Positions 1 to 7,931 of a stretch of DNA of 64,000 bases are shown piece after piece (the first letter of the stretch is position 1; each line of letters starts with the position of its first letter). Below the pieces are notes generated by a model. The model searched no databases and was not told the origin of the DNA. It was given only the letters and a program-made list of their open reading frames with translations. Source of the stretch: Opitutia bacterium UBA7350 (GTDB taxonomy: Bacteria > Verrucomicrobiota > Verrucomicrobiia > Opitutales > Coraliomargaritaceae); assembly GCA_949524905.1 (NCBI GenBank), contig CATINC010000004.1, forward strand, positions 177,840-241,839, given 5' to 3'. Both the position numbers and the translations under genes were made by a program.

Positions 1-397
1 TGGCAACTTCATCTCCTCCGCCTGTCCAGATGCTCTGGCCCTTCTTGCCCAAAATAATCGCGGTACCGGTATCCTGACAAAAGGGTAAAACTCCATGCGC
101 TGATACCTCCGCATTGCGTAAAAGCGTCCACGCGATGGTGCGGTCATTTTCTGTCGCCTCAGAATCATCTAAAATCGCAGCAACCTGCTCCAAATGCGAA
201 GTACGCAATTTAAAGGCTATTTCGCTCATAGCAGTCTCAGTCAGCAAAGTCAGTGCTGCGGGATCTACTTTTAAAATCGCACTACCTTCAAATTCTGCCG
301 ATTCAACAAAAGCATCCGACAGCAATATGTATTCCGTTGAATCGTCTTCTAAAGAAAAAGGCTTTTCATATTGAAACGGTGGCGGTGTCTGACTCAT
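1..397 (-). CDS. fumA: Class I fumarate hydratase, N-terminal part (runs off the window)
   Basis: The frame opens at the ATG at 397 and stays open to base 1, so 132 codons of the N-terminus are visible and the rest lies beyond the left edge. Near the edge it reads [16 protein letters not shown] followed by WTGGGDE. This is the hallmark of class I ([4Fe-4S]) fumarases of the FumA/FumB type, with Cys107 as the likely first cluster ligand. The enzyme interconverts fumarate and malate in the citric acid cycle in the cytosol. Known family members are about 540 residues, so roughly a quarter is present. A tartrate dehydratase-like relative cannot be excluded without the C-terminus, but the single-chain start fits fumarase. 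The gene lies 77 bases downstream of, and in the same direction as, the ErpA-type gene, another Fe-S protein. Confidence 0.9.
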   Translation of the reverse strand, partial: MSQTPPPFQYEKPFSLEDDSTEYILLSDAFVESAEFEGSAILKVDPAALTLLTETAMSEIAFKLRTSHLEQVAAILDDSEATENDRTIAWTLLRNAEVSAHGVLPFCQDTGTAIILGKKGQSIWTGGGDEVA

Positions 398-474
398 ACA
401 GCTTTTTTACCCAAATAGTGCATCAATGGAAAACATAAAATGCCCTATAGCGCCTGCCCGAAGCTTGAAATGCT

Positions 475-792
475 TTAATTAAACGAACGACCACATCCAC
501 AGGTGTTTGTGGCGTTGGGATTTTTGATCTGAAAACCTTTACCATGGAGGCTGTCATCAAACTCAACAATACTGCCCTTCATGTATTCTAGGCTGGCGGA
601 ATCCATAAAAAAAGAAATCCCTCTGTCCTCAAACTCTTGGTCACCATCCTCCTTAGCACCAAAGGACATACCATATTCAAACCCAGAGCAACCGCCCGGA
701 TCAACAAATACGCGTAAGCGATACTCCGAATCCGCTTGCTCTGATTGTAGGCGCTTAATCTGCGCCGCTGCTTCTTCTGTAAGTGTTAACAC
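475..792 (-). CDS. erpA: HesB/IscA/ErpA-type iron-sulfur carrier protein
   Basis: A-type Fe-S carrier that accepts a cluster from a scaffold and passes it to apo-enzymes. The sequence shows the family pattern: Cys35 in GGCSGFEYG and the C-terminal pair Cys98/Cys100 in NTCGCG, three residues that together bind the cluster. I chose the GTG at 792, because LTLTEEAAAQIK matches the usual family N-terminus. The frame also extends to a TTG at 831, but those 13 extra residues have no family counterpart. The length of 105 residues is normal. It lies upstream of, and in the same direction as, the fumarase gene, a plausible client. Naming it ErpA rather than IscA or SufA is a guess; no isc or suf genes are nearby. 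Confidence 0.9.
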   Translation of the reverse strand: MLTLTEEAAAQIKRLQSEQADSEYRLRVFVDPGGCSGFEYGMSFGAKEDGDQEFEDRGISFFMDSASLEYMKGSIVEFDDSLHGKGFQIKNPNATNTCGCGRSFN

Positions 793-921
793 CCCTTCAG
801 TGAGGAAAAAAATACGTAGAAAGTCAAGCAAAGGACATTTTGAGGATGATAAGCATTTTTCATGCTAATTCCTTAAAATCACTTGTTTTTCTTTAAAAAA
901 ATCTTTTTAATCCTGAAAGAA

Positions 922-2376
922 ATGTGTGCACAGGAATTTCAACAAAGTCAAAGACAGACTCAATCACAGGTTCTGGCACCTCAATTGCGCAATTCCTTAA
1001 AGATTTTACAGGCGCCTGCGACCGAACTACGCACAACTATTCTAGAGGAATTACAGAATAATCCCATCTTGGAAGAGCTTCCCTTAGACAGTATAAGTGT
1101 TGAGGACATAAGTCGCGACAAAGAAGAGGATTCTAGCTCAAGTGAAAGTGACGAACTCAATTTTGATGCCGAAGATTTTTCCATCCTAGACCGCCTGGGA
1201 GAGGATGTGCGTCAACAATTTTCCGAAGAAAACAGCGGACAATCCTTCACCAGCGAGGATGAAGCCCGTCGCGAACACTTCTTAAACTCTCTAGTTCTTG
1301 AGACTTCTCTCCAGCAACACCTAATTCAGCAAGCTGAGCTCACCCCCTGCTCCGATACCGAACGCGACGCCCTCCTCTATCTTATTGGCAGTCTTGATGA
1401 TCACGGCTTCCTCACTGAAAATCTCCCTAACTGCGCCCTTCAAGCAAAACTTCCTCTCAGCCTATTTCAAACTGCGGCCGAAGTTCTTAAAACGTTTGAC
1501 CCACCTGGCATCGGCACGGTTGACCTTAAAGATTGCCTCGACACCCAACTCGATCGGCTCGGCAAAGACCCATCCAGCCTGCCTCGGCGGATTCTACGAG
1601 ATCATTTCCAGCTCCTTGTTCGACGGCGCATCCCCGAGCTGGGTCGCCTAACGGACTGCAAAGCAGAAGAAATACAGGAGGCCATTGCCCAAATCGGGCG
1701 ACTCGACCCAGCGCCAGGCAAACGCTTTGCCCCAGATAGCAACACCGTTGTTAATCCAGATGTCACGGTCTACCTTGATGAATACGACCAATGGCAAGTC
1801 CACCTCCACAACGACTATATCCCTAAGCTACGAATCAACGCCACTTATAAAGCTATGTTGACAAAAAACAGTCTCAGTAAAAATGAAAAAGAATTCCTAC
1901 TTGAACGACTACGCTCCGGAAAATTTCTAATTAACTCTATCGAGCAACGTCAGCAAACCATCGAACGCATCACCCGCAAGCTCCTCGAGCACCAACGCGA
2001 GTTCTTTGAAGATGGCGTTTCTAAGCTTCGACCACTCACCATGAATACCATTGCTGAAGACATCGGTGTGCACGAAACCACCATAAGTCGCGCAACTGCT
2101 AATAAATACATTCGCAGCCCTCATGGGACTTTCCCCTTCAAATACTTCTTCACCACTGGTTACAAATCCGCCGCAGGCGATGCCGTCTCAAATAAATCAG
2201 TTCAAGAAATGATCGCTCAACTGATTGAAGATGAAAACCCCGCCAAACCCTTCAGCGATCAGGCAATCGTAAATTTACTACAGGAAAAAGACATCAAAAT
2301 CGCTCGCCGCACAGTGGCCAAATATCGAGAAGCTCTCGGTATATTGGCGACCAATCTTCGCAGACGATACCCATAA
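922..2376 (+). CDS. rpoN: RNA polymerase sigma-54 factor
   Basis: Sigma-54 directs RNA polymerase to -24/-12 promoters and needs an AAA+ activator. The protein has 484 residues, usual for the family. Region I is the Gln/Leu-rich N-terminus (about residues 8-55, [15 protein letters not shown]). An acidic region II follows (about 60-110), then the core-binding domain, a helix-turn-helix ([19 protein letters not shown]) and the diagnostic RpoN box [10 protein letters not shown] at residues 461-470, which reads the -24 element. The frame reaches a TTG at 883, but the ATG at 922 behind a weak AGAAA fits the family start better. It is divergent from the erpA gene. The usual rpoN neighbours (lptB upstream, hpf downstream) are absent; a hibernation factor gene lies at 25065. 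Confidence 0.97.
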   Translation: MCAQEFQQSQRQTQSQVLAPQLRNSLKILQAPATELRTTILEELQNNPILEELPLDSISVEDISRDKEEDSSSSESDELNFDAEDFSILDRLGEDVRQQFSEENSGQSFTSEDEARREHFLNSLVLETSLQQHLIQQAELTPCSDTERDALLYLIGSLDDHGFLTENLPNCALQAKLPLSLFQTAAEVLKTFDPPGIGTVDLKDCLDTQLDRLGKDPSSLPRRILRDHFQLLVRRRIPELGRLTDCKAEEIQEAIAQIGRLDPAPGKRFAPDSNTVVNPDVTVYLDEYDQWQVHLHNDYIPKLRINATYKAMLTKNSLSKNEKEFLLERLRSGKFLINSIEQRQQTIERITRKLLEHQREFFEDGVSKLRPLTMNTIAEDIGVHETTISRATANKYIRSPHGTFPFKYFFTTGYKSAAGDAVSNKSVQEMIAQLIEDENPAKPFSDQAIVNLLQEKDIKIARRTVAKYREALGILATNLRRRYP

Positions 2377-2434
2377 TCTCCCGGAGGATCATAAAATTCC
2401 TGAAAGGACGATCCGCTTGGCACGATGTATACAA

Positions 2435-2596
2435 GTGCGTATCAATAATAAAACTGTCCGTAAGAAGAATCTCCCGACCAAGGATTGCCCTGTATGCAAG
2501 CGCCCCTTCACTTGGCGCAAGCGCTGGGCTCAATGTTGGGAATCGGTTCGCTACTGCTCCGAGGCTTGTCGACGTAAAAGACCGCTACAATTATGA
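2435..2596 (+). CDS. DUF2256 zinc-ribbon-like small protein
   Basis: A 53-residue basic protein starting at GTG 2435. It shows the DUF2256 pattern: [20 protein letters not shown], then a Trp-rich stretch and [10 protein letters not shown]. The two Cys pairs (CPVC and CSEAC) look like a zinc ribbon; metal binding is inferred from that. The function of the family is unknown; members often sit beside TIGR03643 genes and photolyase/cryptochrome genes. Here the TGA stop at 2594-2596 overlaps the ATG of the TIGR03643 gene (ATGA), suggesting coupled translation. An upstream TTG at 2417 has a better ribosome site (GAAAGGA, 2402-2408) and could be the true start, adding six residues. Confidence 0.85.
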   Translation: MRINNKTVRKKNLPTKDCPVCKRPFTWRKRWAQCWESVRYCSEACRRKRPLQL

Positions 2597-2820
2597 AAGC
2601 TCCCAAGCTTACCGCAGACGCCTCTGATGCTCTTATCCGCATGGCTTGGCACGACCGCACCAGCTTCGACCAAATCCGCGAAAAGACCGGATTTACAGAA
2701 GCACAAGTCATTCAGCATATGCGGCGATCTTTAAAACCTGCCAGTTTTCGGCTCTGGCGCAAACGGGTAACTGGTCGCATCACTAAACATCGTAAACGCT
2801 TCAAACAGCGCTCAGGATAA
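2593..2820 (+). CDS. TIGR03643/DUF2805 family protein
   Basis: Protein of 75 residues with the family pattern [14 protein letters not shown], then [29 protein letters not shown] and a very basic end. The first part resembles a helix-turn-helix, and the Arg/Lys-rich C-terminus could touch nucleic acid; this is inference, as the family has no assigned function. Its ATG overlaps the stop of the DUF2256 gene by three bases, and the pair probably forms one transcript, perhaps with rpoN 58 bases further upstream. No photolyase gene is present in the window although that is a frequent neighbour elsewhere. Confidence 0.85.
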   Translation: MKAPKLTADASDALIRMAWHDRTSFDQIREKTGFTEAQVIQHMRRSLKPASFRLWRKRVTGRITKHRKRFKQRSG

Positions 2821-2871
2821 GGCCCGATCAAATACCTTGAAATGGGTTCTGTAATGCGCTGCCATTGAACC

Positions 2872-4098
2872 ATGCCCTTAAAAATAACAATCACGCTTTG
2901 TTATTTCCTCTTGGCGACGTTCTGCTTTGCCGTGGATGAAATTCACAGTATGCGGATTTGGAACAGTGACGACGGTCGCAGCATGGAAGCCAAAGTACTC
3001 GATGCTTCTAATCTTCAAGCCATTCGCTTTCGTCTTCATAATGGTAGGCTTGCAACAATTCCGATAACTCGACTCAGCAAGTCCGATCAGGTCTTACTAC
3101 GCTCTTGGGATGAAAGGCAAAAAAGTACAGCTAAAGCGATCCAATCTAAAACCACCAAACCCACTCCACTCCCAAGTAAAGTTCTCCTCAAACGGGTTCC
3201 AATGATACAACAATTTGGCAACTTTTGCGTGCCTGCCTCTGCCGCCATGATCGCAAACTTCCATGAAGTCGAAGTCGACCAATACCAAATTGCCCAACTT
3301 AGTTCGGCAGAGTCCGCCGATAATAAAGGCACCTACCCAAGCGATATGGCTGCAGCTATTAAGAAATTAGGCCTCAGTAGCCGCATCCTTTTTTGGAATG
3401 AAAGAGATAAATTCCATGAAATAGTCCTACCTAAAATCCGAGAATCAATTGTCCAAGAAGGCCCTATTTATATTTCTTTCAAACCCGGAGTTTTTGGCAA
3501 CATGGGTCACGGTTGCGTCGTGGTTGGATACGATGACAGAAAGGAAGAACTTCTGTTCCACAACCCTTGGGGTAATGAATTTGAATTAGAATACGAAGCG
3601 GTTGCCGTTCAAGCGAGCGGTCTCGTTTTTATCGAACCCCCCAAGGCCTTTCCGGTGGCGAGCGATGCTATGATTGAGCAATTCAAAAAAAGCATTCCCA
3701 CCGTTAAACCAAACCTTGAACACTTATGCCAAAAATTGCATCAATCAGAAATTAATTTTGAATTAATCTGGTGCAACCGTATCGACAGCATGAAAGACAA
3801 CAAATTTGCGAAAGATACTGCCCGCGAAGAGGGACGCCCCATGTTGAAACTCGCCTTTCGTCGCAATGCAGCCGTGATTATTCCTTATAGCCCAAGGGGA
3901 AAACTTACGCACTTTTATCTAGTAACACGAGCTCCGCGCGGAGGCGCCAGCTATTTGGCGCGTAAAATTGGTCCGAGCGGTTGGAGTGGCCCCGAAATTA
4001 AAACCTTAGGAAGCCTCACTCGCGAATGGTCAACCCTATTTAAAGCCAAAAACGGAGACGAATTCTGGCAACTCCCCCTACTTGAAATTATGGAATGA
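2872..4098 (+). CDS. Secreted C39-like cysteine peptidase with SHD1-like domain
   Basis: Protein of 408 residues with an N-terminal signal peptide (hydrophobic 5-20, cleavage near CFA-VD). Residues about 26-78 resemble the SHD1-like domain common in Planctomycetes and Verrucomicrobia (RIWNSDDGRSMEAKVL through TIPITRLSKSDQ). Residues about 105-240 look like a C39/papain-like peptidase: Cys119 in FGNFCVPASAAM, His213 in GHGCVVVGYD and Asn231 in HNPWG would be the triad. The last 170 residues have no domain I recognise. It should act outside the cytoplasmic membrane on an unknown substrate. There is no ABC exporter or bacteriocin gene nearby, so a leader-peptide processing role is not supported. 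It stands alone between the TIGR03643 gene and a convergent PEP-CTERM gene. Confidence 0.8.
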   Translation: MPLKITITLCYFLLATFCFAVDEIHSMRIWNSDDGRSMEAKVLDASNLQAIRFRLHNGRLATIPITRLSKSDQVLLRSWDERQKSTAKAIQSKTTKPTPLPSKVLLKRVPMIQQFGNFCVPASAAMIANFHEVEVDQYQIAQLSSAESADNKGTYPSDMAAAIKKLGLSSRILFWNERDKFHEIVLPKIRESIVQEGPIYISFKPGVFGNMGHGCVVVGYDDRKEELLFHNPWGNEFELEYEAVAVQASGLVFIEPPKAFPVASDAMIEQFKKSIPTVKPNLEHLCQKLHQSEINFELIWCNRIDSMKDNKFAKDTAREEGRPMLKLAFRRNAAVIIPYSPRGKLTHFYLVTRAPRGGASYLARKIGPSGWSGPEIKTLGSLTREWSTLFKAKNGDEFWQLPLLEIME

Positions 4099-4204
4099 GC
4101 CAGAACCTATGAAATTTGTAAACAAACTACATCAATTTACAGAGCACAGCTAAAACTCTTATGCCCCCAAAAATACGGATCTTCAAAATGCCCGAATAGC
4201 TAGC

Positions 4205-4231
4205 CAAAAAAGCCCGCTACTAGACGGGCTT
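4205..4231 (-). terminator. Rho-independent terminator of the PEP-CTERM gene
   Basis: AAGCCCG (4210-4216) pairs with CGGGCTT (4225-4231) around an 8-base loop. Read on the minus strand the stem is followed by a run of T (complement of 4206-4210), so it serves the minus-strand gene ending at 4251. The plus-strand side has only a broken T tract, so termination of the C39 gene here is less certain. Confidence 0.75.
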
Positions 4232-4250
4232 GATTGTTTATTTATCCTTA

Positions 4251-4778
4251 CTATCGTCGGCGACGGAACATCACAATTAATAAGGAAACGCTACCAACAA
4301 TCAAAGCCATGGTTTCAGGTTCAGGTACCACGGTAAATTCAGCGACCATTGAACCTGGATGCGATGTGCAGTAATAATACAATTTGTCTGAGCCCACCGT
4401 AAACCCGCTATTAAAGCTCAACGTAACTGCTTGATTAGCTCCGATACCAGCGGTGTAACTACCATCTCCACCTAAATTCAAATCTGTAGTCGGCCCATTG
4501 CCAGTTGTTAGATTGGTAGCATTTGCTAGATCATCGCTAATGTAGAATGGGTGCCCGGTGTTAGCTGATAAACGAAAAAAACGATAGCTTTCGCTCGTAG
4601 TGAGCGTGTCGGTGCCTTCAAAAAAATTCAGCTCTGTGGTCTTAGTGGCATCAGTATAAAAATTATAGCCGTCATTAGCGAAGGCAATATTTTCAACATA
4701 GATATCAACAACCGCCTGCAATGCGGTTGTTACAAAAAGCAAACCAACGGTCAGGGTAACATTCAAAATATTTTTCAT
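4251..4778 (-). CDS. PEP-CTERM protein with cupredoxin-like copper site
   Basis: Protein of 175 residues starting at ATG 4778 with a signal peptide (to about residue 22, ALQA). The C-terminus is a PEP-CTERM sorting tail: VPEPETMALIV (about 150-161), a hydrophobic segment and a final RRRR. An exosortase is expected to cut it. The body carries His76 (GHPFYIS) and a cluster Cys137-x2-His140-x3-Met144 (YYCTSHPGSM), the order and spacing of a type 1 copper centre like those of plastocyanin and amicyanin. Copper binding is inferred. The candidate processing enzyme is the exosortase at 45344-46396. A longer frame to 4826 is possible but adds residues before the signal peptide. A terminator follows the stop. 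Confidence 0.85.
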   Translation of the reverse strand: MKNILNVTLTVGLLFVTTALQAVVDIYVENIAFANDGYNFYTDATKTTELNFFEGTDTLTTSESYRFFRLSANTGHPFYISDDLANATNLTTGNGPTTDLNLGGDGSYTAGIGANQAVTLSFNSGFTVGSDKLYYYCTSHPGSMVAEFTVVPEPETMALIVGSVSLLIVMFRRRR

Positions 4779-4822
4779 AAATACAAAACGTATCAGATGA
4801 AGCCTCCTTACAAGATTTATTA

Positions 4823-5977
4823 TCACATAAATTCAACAGCAATGGCGTCTGCTAAAAGTTGTCCTTTTTGTGTAAGACAGTATCGATTTTTATTTTTTAT
4901 GGCTAATTCTCCCTCGCACAAACGCTTCAATTGGCCTTGAATGCGCTGCGGTTCCTGAGCCATGGGAAAACGCTGCTGAAGTTCGACTAAATCGATACCA
5001 GCGTTCATGCGTAGCCCAAAAATAACTCCGTCTGCCAGCAGCAGGGTATCATTCAAATCCACAAGCTCCTCGCGCAACAGTGCTTTCTTCTCTACACCCG
5101 AAAGCCATTGATCCAGATTTGAGGGTCGTTGATAGCGTTGCATACGGTATTGACTGGCGGCAGAGGGTCCGCAGCCGAGCCATTCATGCATCTGCCAGGT
5201 GTTAAGATTGTGACGACATTCTCCTTTCGGCTTTGCAAAATTAGAAATCTCGTACTGAGCATAGCCTAGTTCAGCAAGTAACTCCCAGCCACGCTCATAA
5301 AATTTGGCATCCCGCTCATCATCAATACGTACCTTTCCTTGTGATAACTTAAGATACATTGCAGTGTCCTCTTCAAATGTCAGGCAATAGGTAGAAATAT
5401 GATCCGGCCCAAGAGAGGCAGCTTCTCGGATATCTGCCTCCCACTGTCCAAGTGTCTGATTCGGAATGCCAAAGATAAGGTCAAGATTTGTGTGTGGAAA
5501 GCTTGCAGCTTGAATACGTTCCCAAGCTTTATAAATTTGCTTTGGTTGGTGCAAACGACCCAGTGATGCCAACAGTTGGGCATTAAAACTCTGCACGCCC
5601 ATAGAAATGCGAGTCACCCCAAGATCCTGAAGCACGGCTAACTTGTCGGCTTTCACAGTGGAGGGCGCCATTTCAATAGTCCATTCAATCGGTGGCTTAT
5701 TAATTTTTTCAAGTTGGGCGCATCCGAGTTGTTCGAGATCTTTTGCTGATAGCAAACCAGGGGTACCGCCACCCCAAAAAACAGTCTCAATTACTCGATC
5801 TTTCGGTAATGCTGAAAATTCAAATTCCATTGCCTTGAGATAACGATCCAAATCCCCCCGACGTGGCTTTTCTTGATAAAAAGCACAGAAGTCACAGGTC
5901 GAGGCACAAAAAGGCACGTGAACGTATAAACCGAGTGGCCTGGTCTCTTTGACTTGCGAATTCATGTGAGTACTCAT
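4823..5977 (-). CDS. hemW: HemW-like radical SAM protein (heme chaperone family)
   Basis: Radical SAM protein of 384 residues from the ATG at 5977, with the cluster motif Cys24-x3-Cys28-x2-Cys31 (VPFCASTCDFCAF), the glycine-rich FWGGGTPGLL, the family pattern VQSFN and a C-terminal HemW domain (HNLNTW, GCGPSA, FGLRMNAGIDL). HemW is related to anaerobic coproporphyrinogen III oxidase but acts as a heme-binding chaperone; the lack of the extra N-terminal residues of HemN fits HemW. GGAGG at 5988-5992, 10 bases upstream, supports this start. The frame also continues to 6079, which would overlap the divergent lipoprotein gene. The PEP-CTERM gene follows 44 bases downstream in the same direction. 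Confidence 0.9.
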   Translation of the reverse strand: MSTHMNSQVKETRPLGLYVHVPFCASTCDFCAFYQEKPRRGDLDRYLKAMEFEFSALPKDRVIETVFWGGGTPGLLSAKDLEQLGCAQLEKINKPPIEWTIEMAPSTVKADKLAVLQDLGVTRISMGVQSFNAQLLASLGRLHQPKQIYKAWERIQAASFPHTNLDLIFGIPNQTLGQWEADIREAASLGPDHISTYCLTFEEDTAMYLKLSQGKVRIDDERDAKFYERGWELLAELGYAQYEISNFAKPKGECRHNLNTWQMHEWLGCGPSAASQYRMQRYQRPSNLDQWLSGVEKKALLREELVDLNDTLLLADGVIFGLRMNAGIDLVELQQRFPMAQEPQRIQGQLKRLCEGELAIKNKNRYCLTQKGQLLADAIAVEFM

Positions 5978-5993
5978 ATCTTCGTATGCCTCC

Positions 5994-6680
5994 ATGAAAG
6001 CCAAGCGCATTTTTTCTTTTATGGCCTTTTGTGGCTTCTTTATTTTGTCTGGTTGCTCTGTAGCAATTCTTAATACCACCTCGGAAACTATGCCGCGCTC
6101 GGCCTCTGGGAGCTATACCCTCAGTGCACGGGTTGCCCTCACGGATGCACTCGTTGACCGCGATAGCATTGCTCCCTATATAGTTATTGACGGTGAAACC
6201 TATCCAATGAAACCGCACCCCTATGGCGGTGGCTTCTATCAATACCAGTATAACCTGCCTGCAAAACGCTCTAAAGCACTCTTCTACTACGAGCTACACT
6301 TCCGTTACCTCAAAGATCATACCCCCGATGTTATTAAAAAAGAATACACCGAGCTAAGCACCCTCAGTGTTGTGGATACCGAGCTTACCCTTGAGGCTTC
6401 CAACATAACAACCCTTCGCATAATACCTGCATCAATTGATCTGGGCACTCGTGAACGCCAAGCAGTCATATTTGAACTGCCACAGCCAGCTCCAGAAGGC
6501 GGCATACCTATTAAAGTCACCACAGATGTGCCGCACAGTATTATCATGCCGGAAGTATTCATTAGCGCCGGCACGCGCACTACCAGCGTCACCCTTCAAG
6601 GAAACCGTCTTCGCAAAGGAAAGCTTTTTATTCAGGCACCCGGCCTGGAGGAAATCAAAGTACCGGTTCGAGTACGCTAG
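5994..6680 (+). CDS. Hypothetical lipoprotein
   Basis: I do not recognise the family. The 228-residue product begins with a clear lipoprotein signal: Lys/Arg residues, a hydrophobic stretch and the lipobox FILSGC with Cys21 as the lipidated residue. The mature part is rich in Thr, Ile and beta-prone segments, with no catalytic motif visible; it looks like a beta-sandwich protein. It is divergent from hemW with only 16 bases between the two start codons, and no ribosome binding site precedes its ATG. Its stop codon shares the palindrome CTAG (6677-6680) with the stop of the small lipoprotein on the opposite strand. Confidence 0.75.
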   Translation: MKAKRIFSFMAFCGFFILSGCSVAILNTTSETMPRSASGSYTLSARVALTDALVDRDSIAPYIVIDGETYPMKPHPYGGGFYQYQYNLPAKRSKALFYYELHFRYLKDHTPDVIKKEYTELSTLSVVDTELTLEASNITTLRIIPASIDLGTRERQAVIFELPQPAPEGGIPIKVTTDVPHSIIMPEVFISAGTRTTSVTLQGNRLRKGKLFIQAPGLEEIKVPVRVR

Positions 6681-6814
6681 TACGGTTTTATAATTTCTGT
6701 AGCAGCCTCCAAATGTAAGAGCAAAATTGATAATTGCTCATTTGAATTTGTTGCACAGGCAGACAGTAGTAGCATCGCTAGTAGCAAAATGCCATTGAGG
6801 GTTCGTTTTTTCAT
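6677..6814 (-). CDS. Small putative lipoprotein, 45 residues
   Basis: The ATG at 6814 opens a 45-codon frame ending at TAG 6677. The start MKKRTLNGILLLAMLLLSAC is a full lipoprotein signal with lipobox LSAC and lipidation at Cys20, leaving a mature peptide of 26 residues. It begins 16 bases after the last gene of the oligopeptide operon and may be read as its final cistron. No ribosome site is evident. The size and signal resemble entericidin-like or lysis-type small lipoproteins only in general form; no function can be given. Its existence as a gene rests on the signal alone. Confidence 0.6.
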   Translation of the reverse strand: MKKRTLNGILLLAMLLLSACATNSNEQLSILLLHLEAATEIIKPY

Positions 6815-6830
6815 AGCGGATTACTTGAGT

Positions 6831-7649
6831 TTAAAGTTTAGGAATAGCTGCCAGCAGTTCTCGAGTATAAGCATGCTGTGGATCGCGGTAAATTTCTGCC
6901 GCACTGGCTTGTTCAACAATTTTTCCTTTTGTCATGACAAGGACGTAATCACTGATATGTTCTATCACTGCGAGATCGTGTGCTATAAAAAGATAGGTTA
7001 GCCCTAATTTATCCTGTAGATCTTGTAAAAGATTGACGATTTGTGCCTGCACAGAAACATCTAAGGCGCTTACAGGCTCATCGCATATAAGGCAATCGGG
7101 CTCAACTGCGAGCGCCCGAGCAATTCCGATCCGTTGGCGCTGACCGCCGCTAAACTGGTGCGGGTAACGTTGCATAGCATCTGTATCCAAACCGACTTTT
7201 TCTAAAAGATCTGCGACCCGCTCCTCTCTTTGGGAACGATTCCATGACTTAAAATGAATCTCCATAGGTTCCGCAATAATGTTGCATATCGACATCCGGG
7301 GGTTGAGAGATGCAAAAGGATCCTGAAAGATAACTTGAATCTTTTTGCGATATTGGAAAAATTCATGACGAGTGAGGCCAACTAATTCATTTCCATCGTA
7401 CTGAATACTGCCCGATGTAATCGGTACAAGCTGCGCAATCGCACGTCCGGTTGTGGTCTTTCCACTTCCGCTCTCGCCCACTAGACCAACGGTCTTCCCA
7501 CGTGGCACTTCAAAGGAAATACCATCTACCGCCTTTACGGTATCTACTACTCGCTGCAGAAATCCTTCCCGCACCGGAAAGTGCACCTTTAGGCCATCCA
7601 CTTTCAAAAGTGGTTCTCTTGACTGATCATCGGTTTGCCGCGTTTCCAT
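6831..7649 (-). CDS. oppF: Oligopeptide/dipeptide ABC transporter ATPase (OppF/DppF-like)
   Basis: ATP-binding subunit that powers import through the membrane pair encoded upstream. From ATG 7649 it has 272 residues: Walker A GESGSGKT (58-65), Q-loop [11 protein letters not shown], signature FSGGQRQRI (from 166) and Walker B ICDEP (Asp190-Glu191), then the peptide-transporter C-terminal segment [17 protein letters not shown]. The C-terminal part lacks the Cys pattern of some OppF proteins. The frame extends to a GTG at 7679, but the ATG with AGGA just upstream is preferred. It is separated from the OppD gene by 282 bases, the only large gap in the operon, which holds the DUF4250 gene on the other strand. 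Confidence 0.93.
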   Translation of the reverse strand: METRQTDDQSREPLLKVDGLKVHFPVREGFLQRVVDTVKAVDGISFEVPRGKTVGLVGESGSGKTTTGRAIAQLVPITSGSIQYDGNELVGLTRHEFFQYRKKIQVIFQDPFASLNPRMSICNIIAEPMEIHFKSWNRSQREERVADLLEKVGLDTDAMQRYPHQFSGGQRQRIGIARALAVEPDCLICDEPVSALDVSVQAQIVNLLQDLQDKLGLTYLFIAHDLAVIEHISDYVLVMTKGKIVEQASAAEIYRDPQHAYTRELLAAIPKL

Positions 7650-7740
7650 TATCCTAGAGCCTCGTGTATTTTTTGCCACGCTTCAACCCATAAGGATAAA
7701 AACATCGTGTTTTCTAAATACCTTTGTCTAATCTAAAATA

Positions 7741-7929
7741 ATGGACTTCAGTCACTATCGCACCATGGACCCCAACCTGCTTGTTGGTCTCGTTAATACC
7801 GCCCTGCGGAATCATTGTGAATCGCTGCAAGACTTTTGCCAAACACATGAACTCATACCCGCAGAACTTATAGAAAAATTGAAAAATGCCGGCTATCGCT
7901 ACCAACCAGAGCAAAACCAATTCCGCTAG
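7741..7929 (+). CDS. DUF4250 domain protein, antisense to the oligopeptide operon
   Basis: Protein of 62 residues matching the DUF4250 pattern: DPNLLVGLVNTALRNHCESL, then LIEKLKNAGYRYQPEQNQF. The family is short, found in many bacteria, and has no assigned role; the LIEKLKNAGY segment looks helical. It lies between the OppF and OppD genes but on the opposite strand, with two bases separating its stop from the OppD stop, so transcripts from either side would cross the other gene. An earlier in-frame alternative is not available; a second ATG at codon 9 would also give a family-like product. Confidence 0.8.
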   Translation: MDFSHYRTMDPNLLVGLVNTALRNHCESLQDFCQTHELIPAELIEKLKNAGYRYQPEQNQFR

Positions 7930-7931
7930 AC

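Noticed and set aside
2417-2432. Sigma-54 type -24 element (TTGGCAC) after rpoN
   Set aside because: There is no GC/TTGC -12 element at the needed distance, and a second TTGGCAC copy lies inside the next coding sequence. Chance match.
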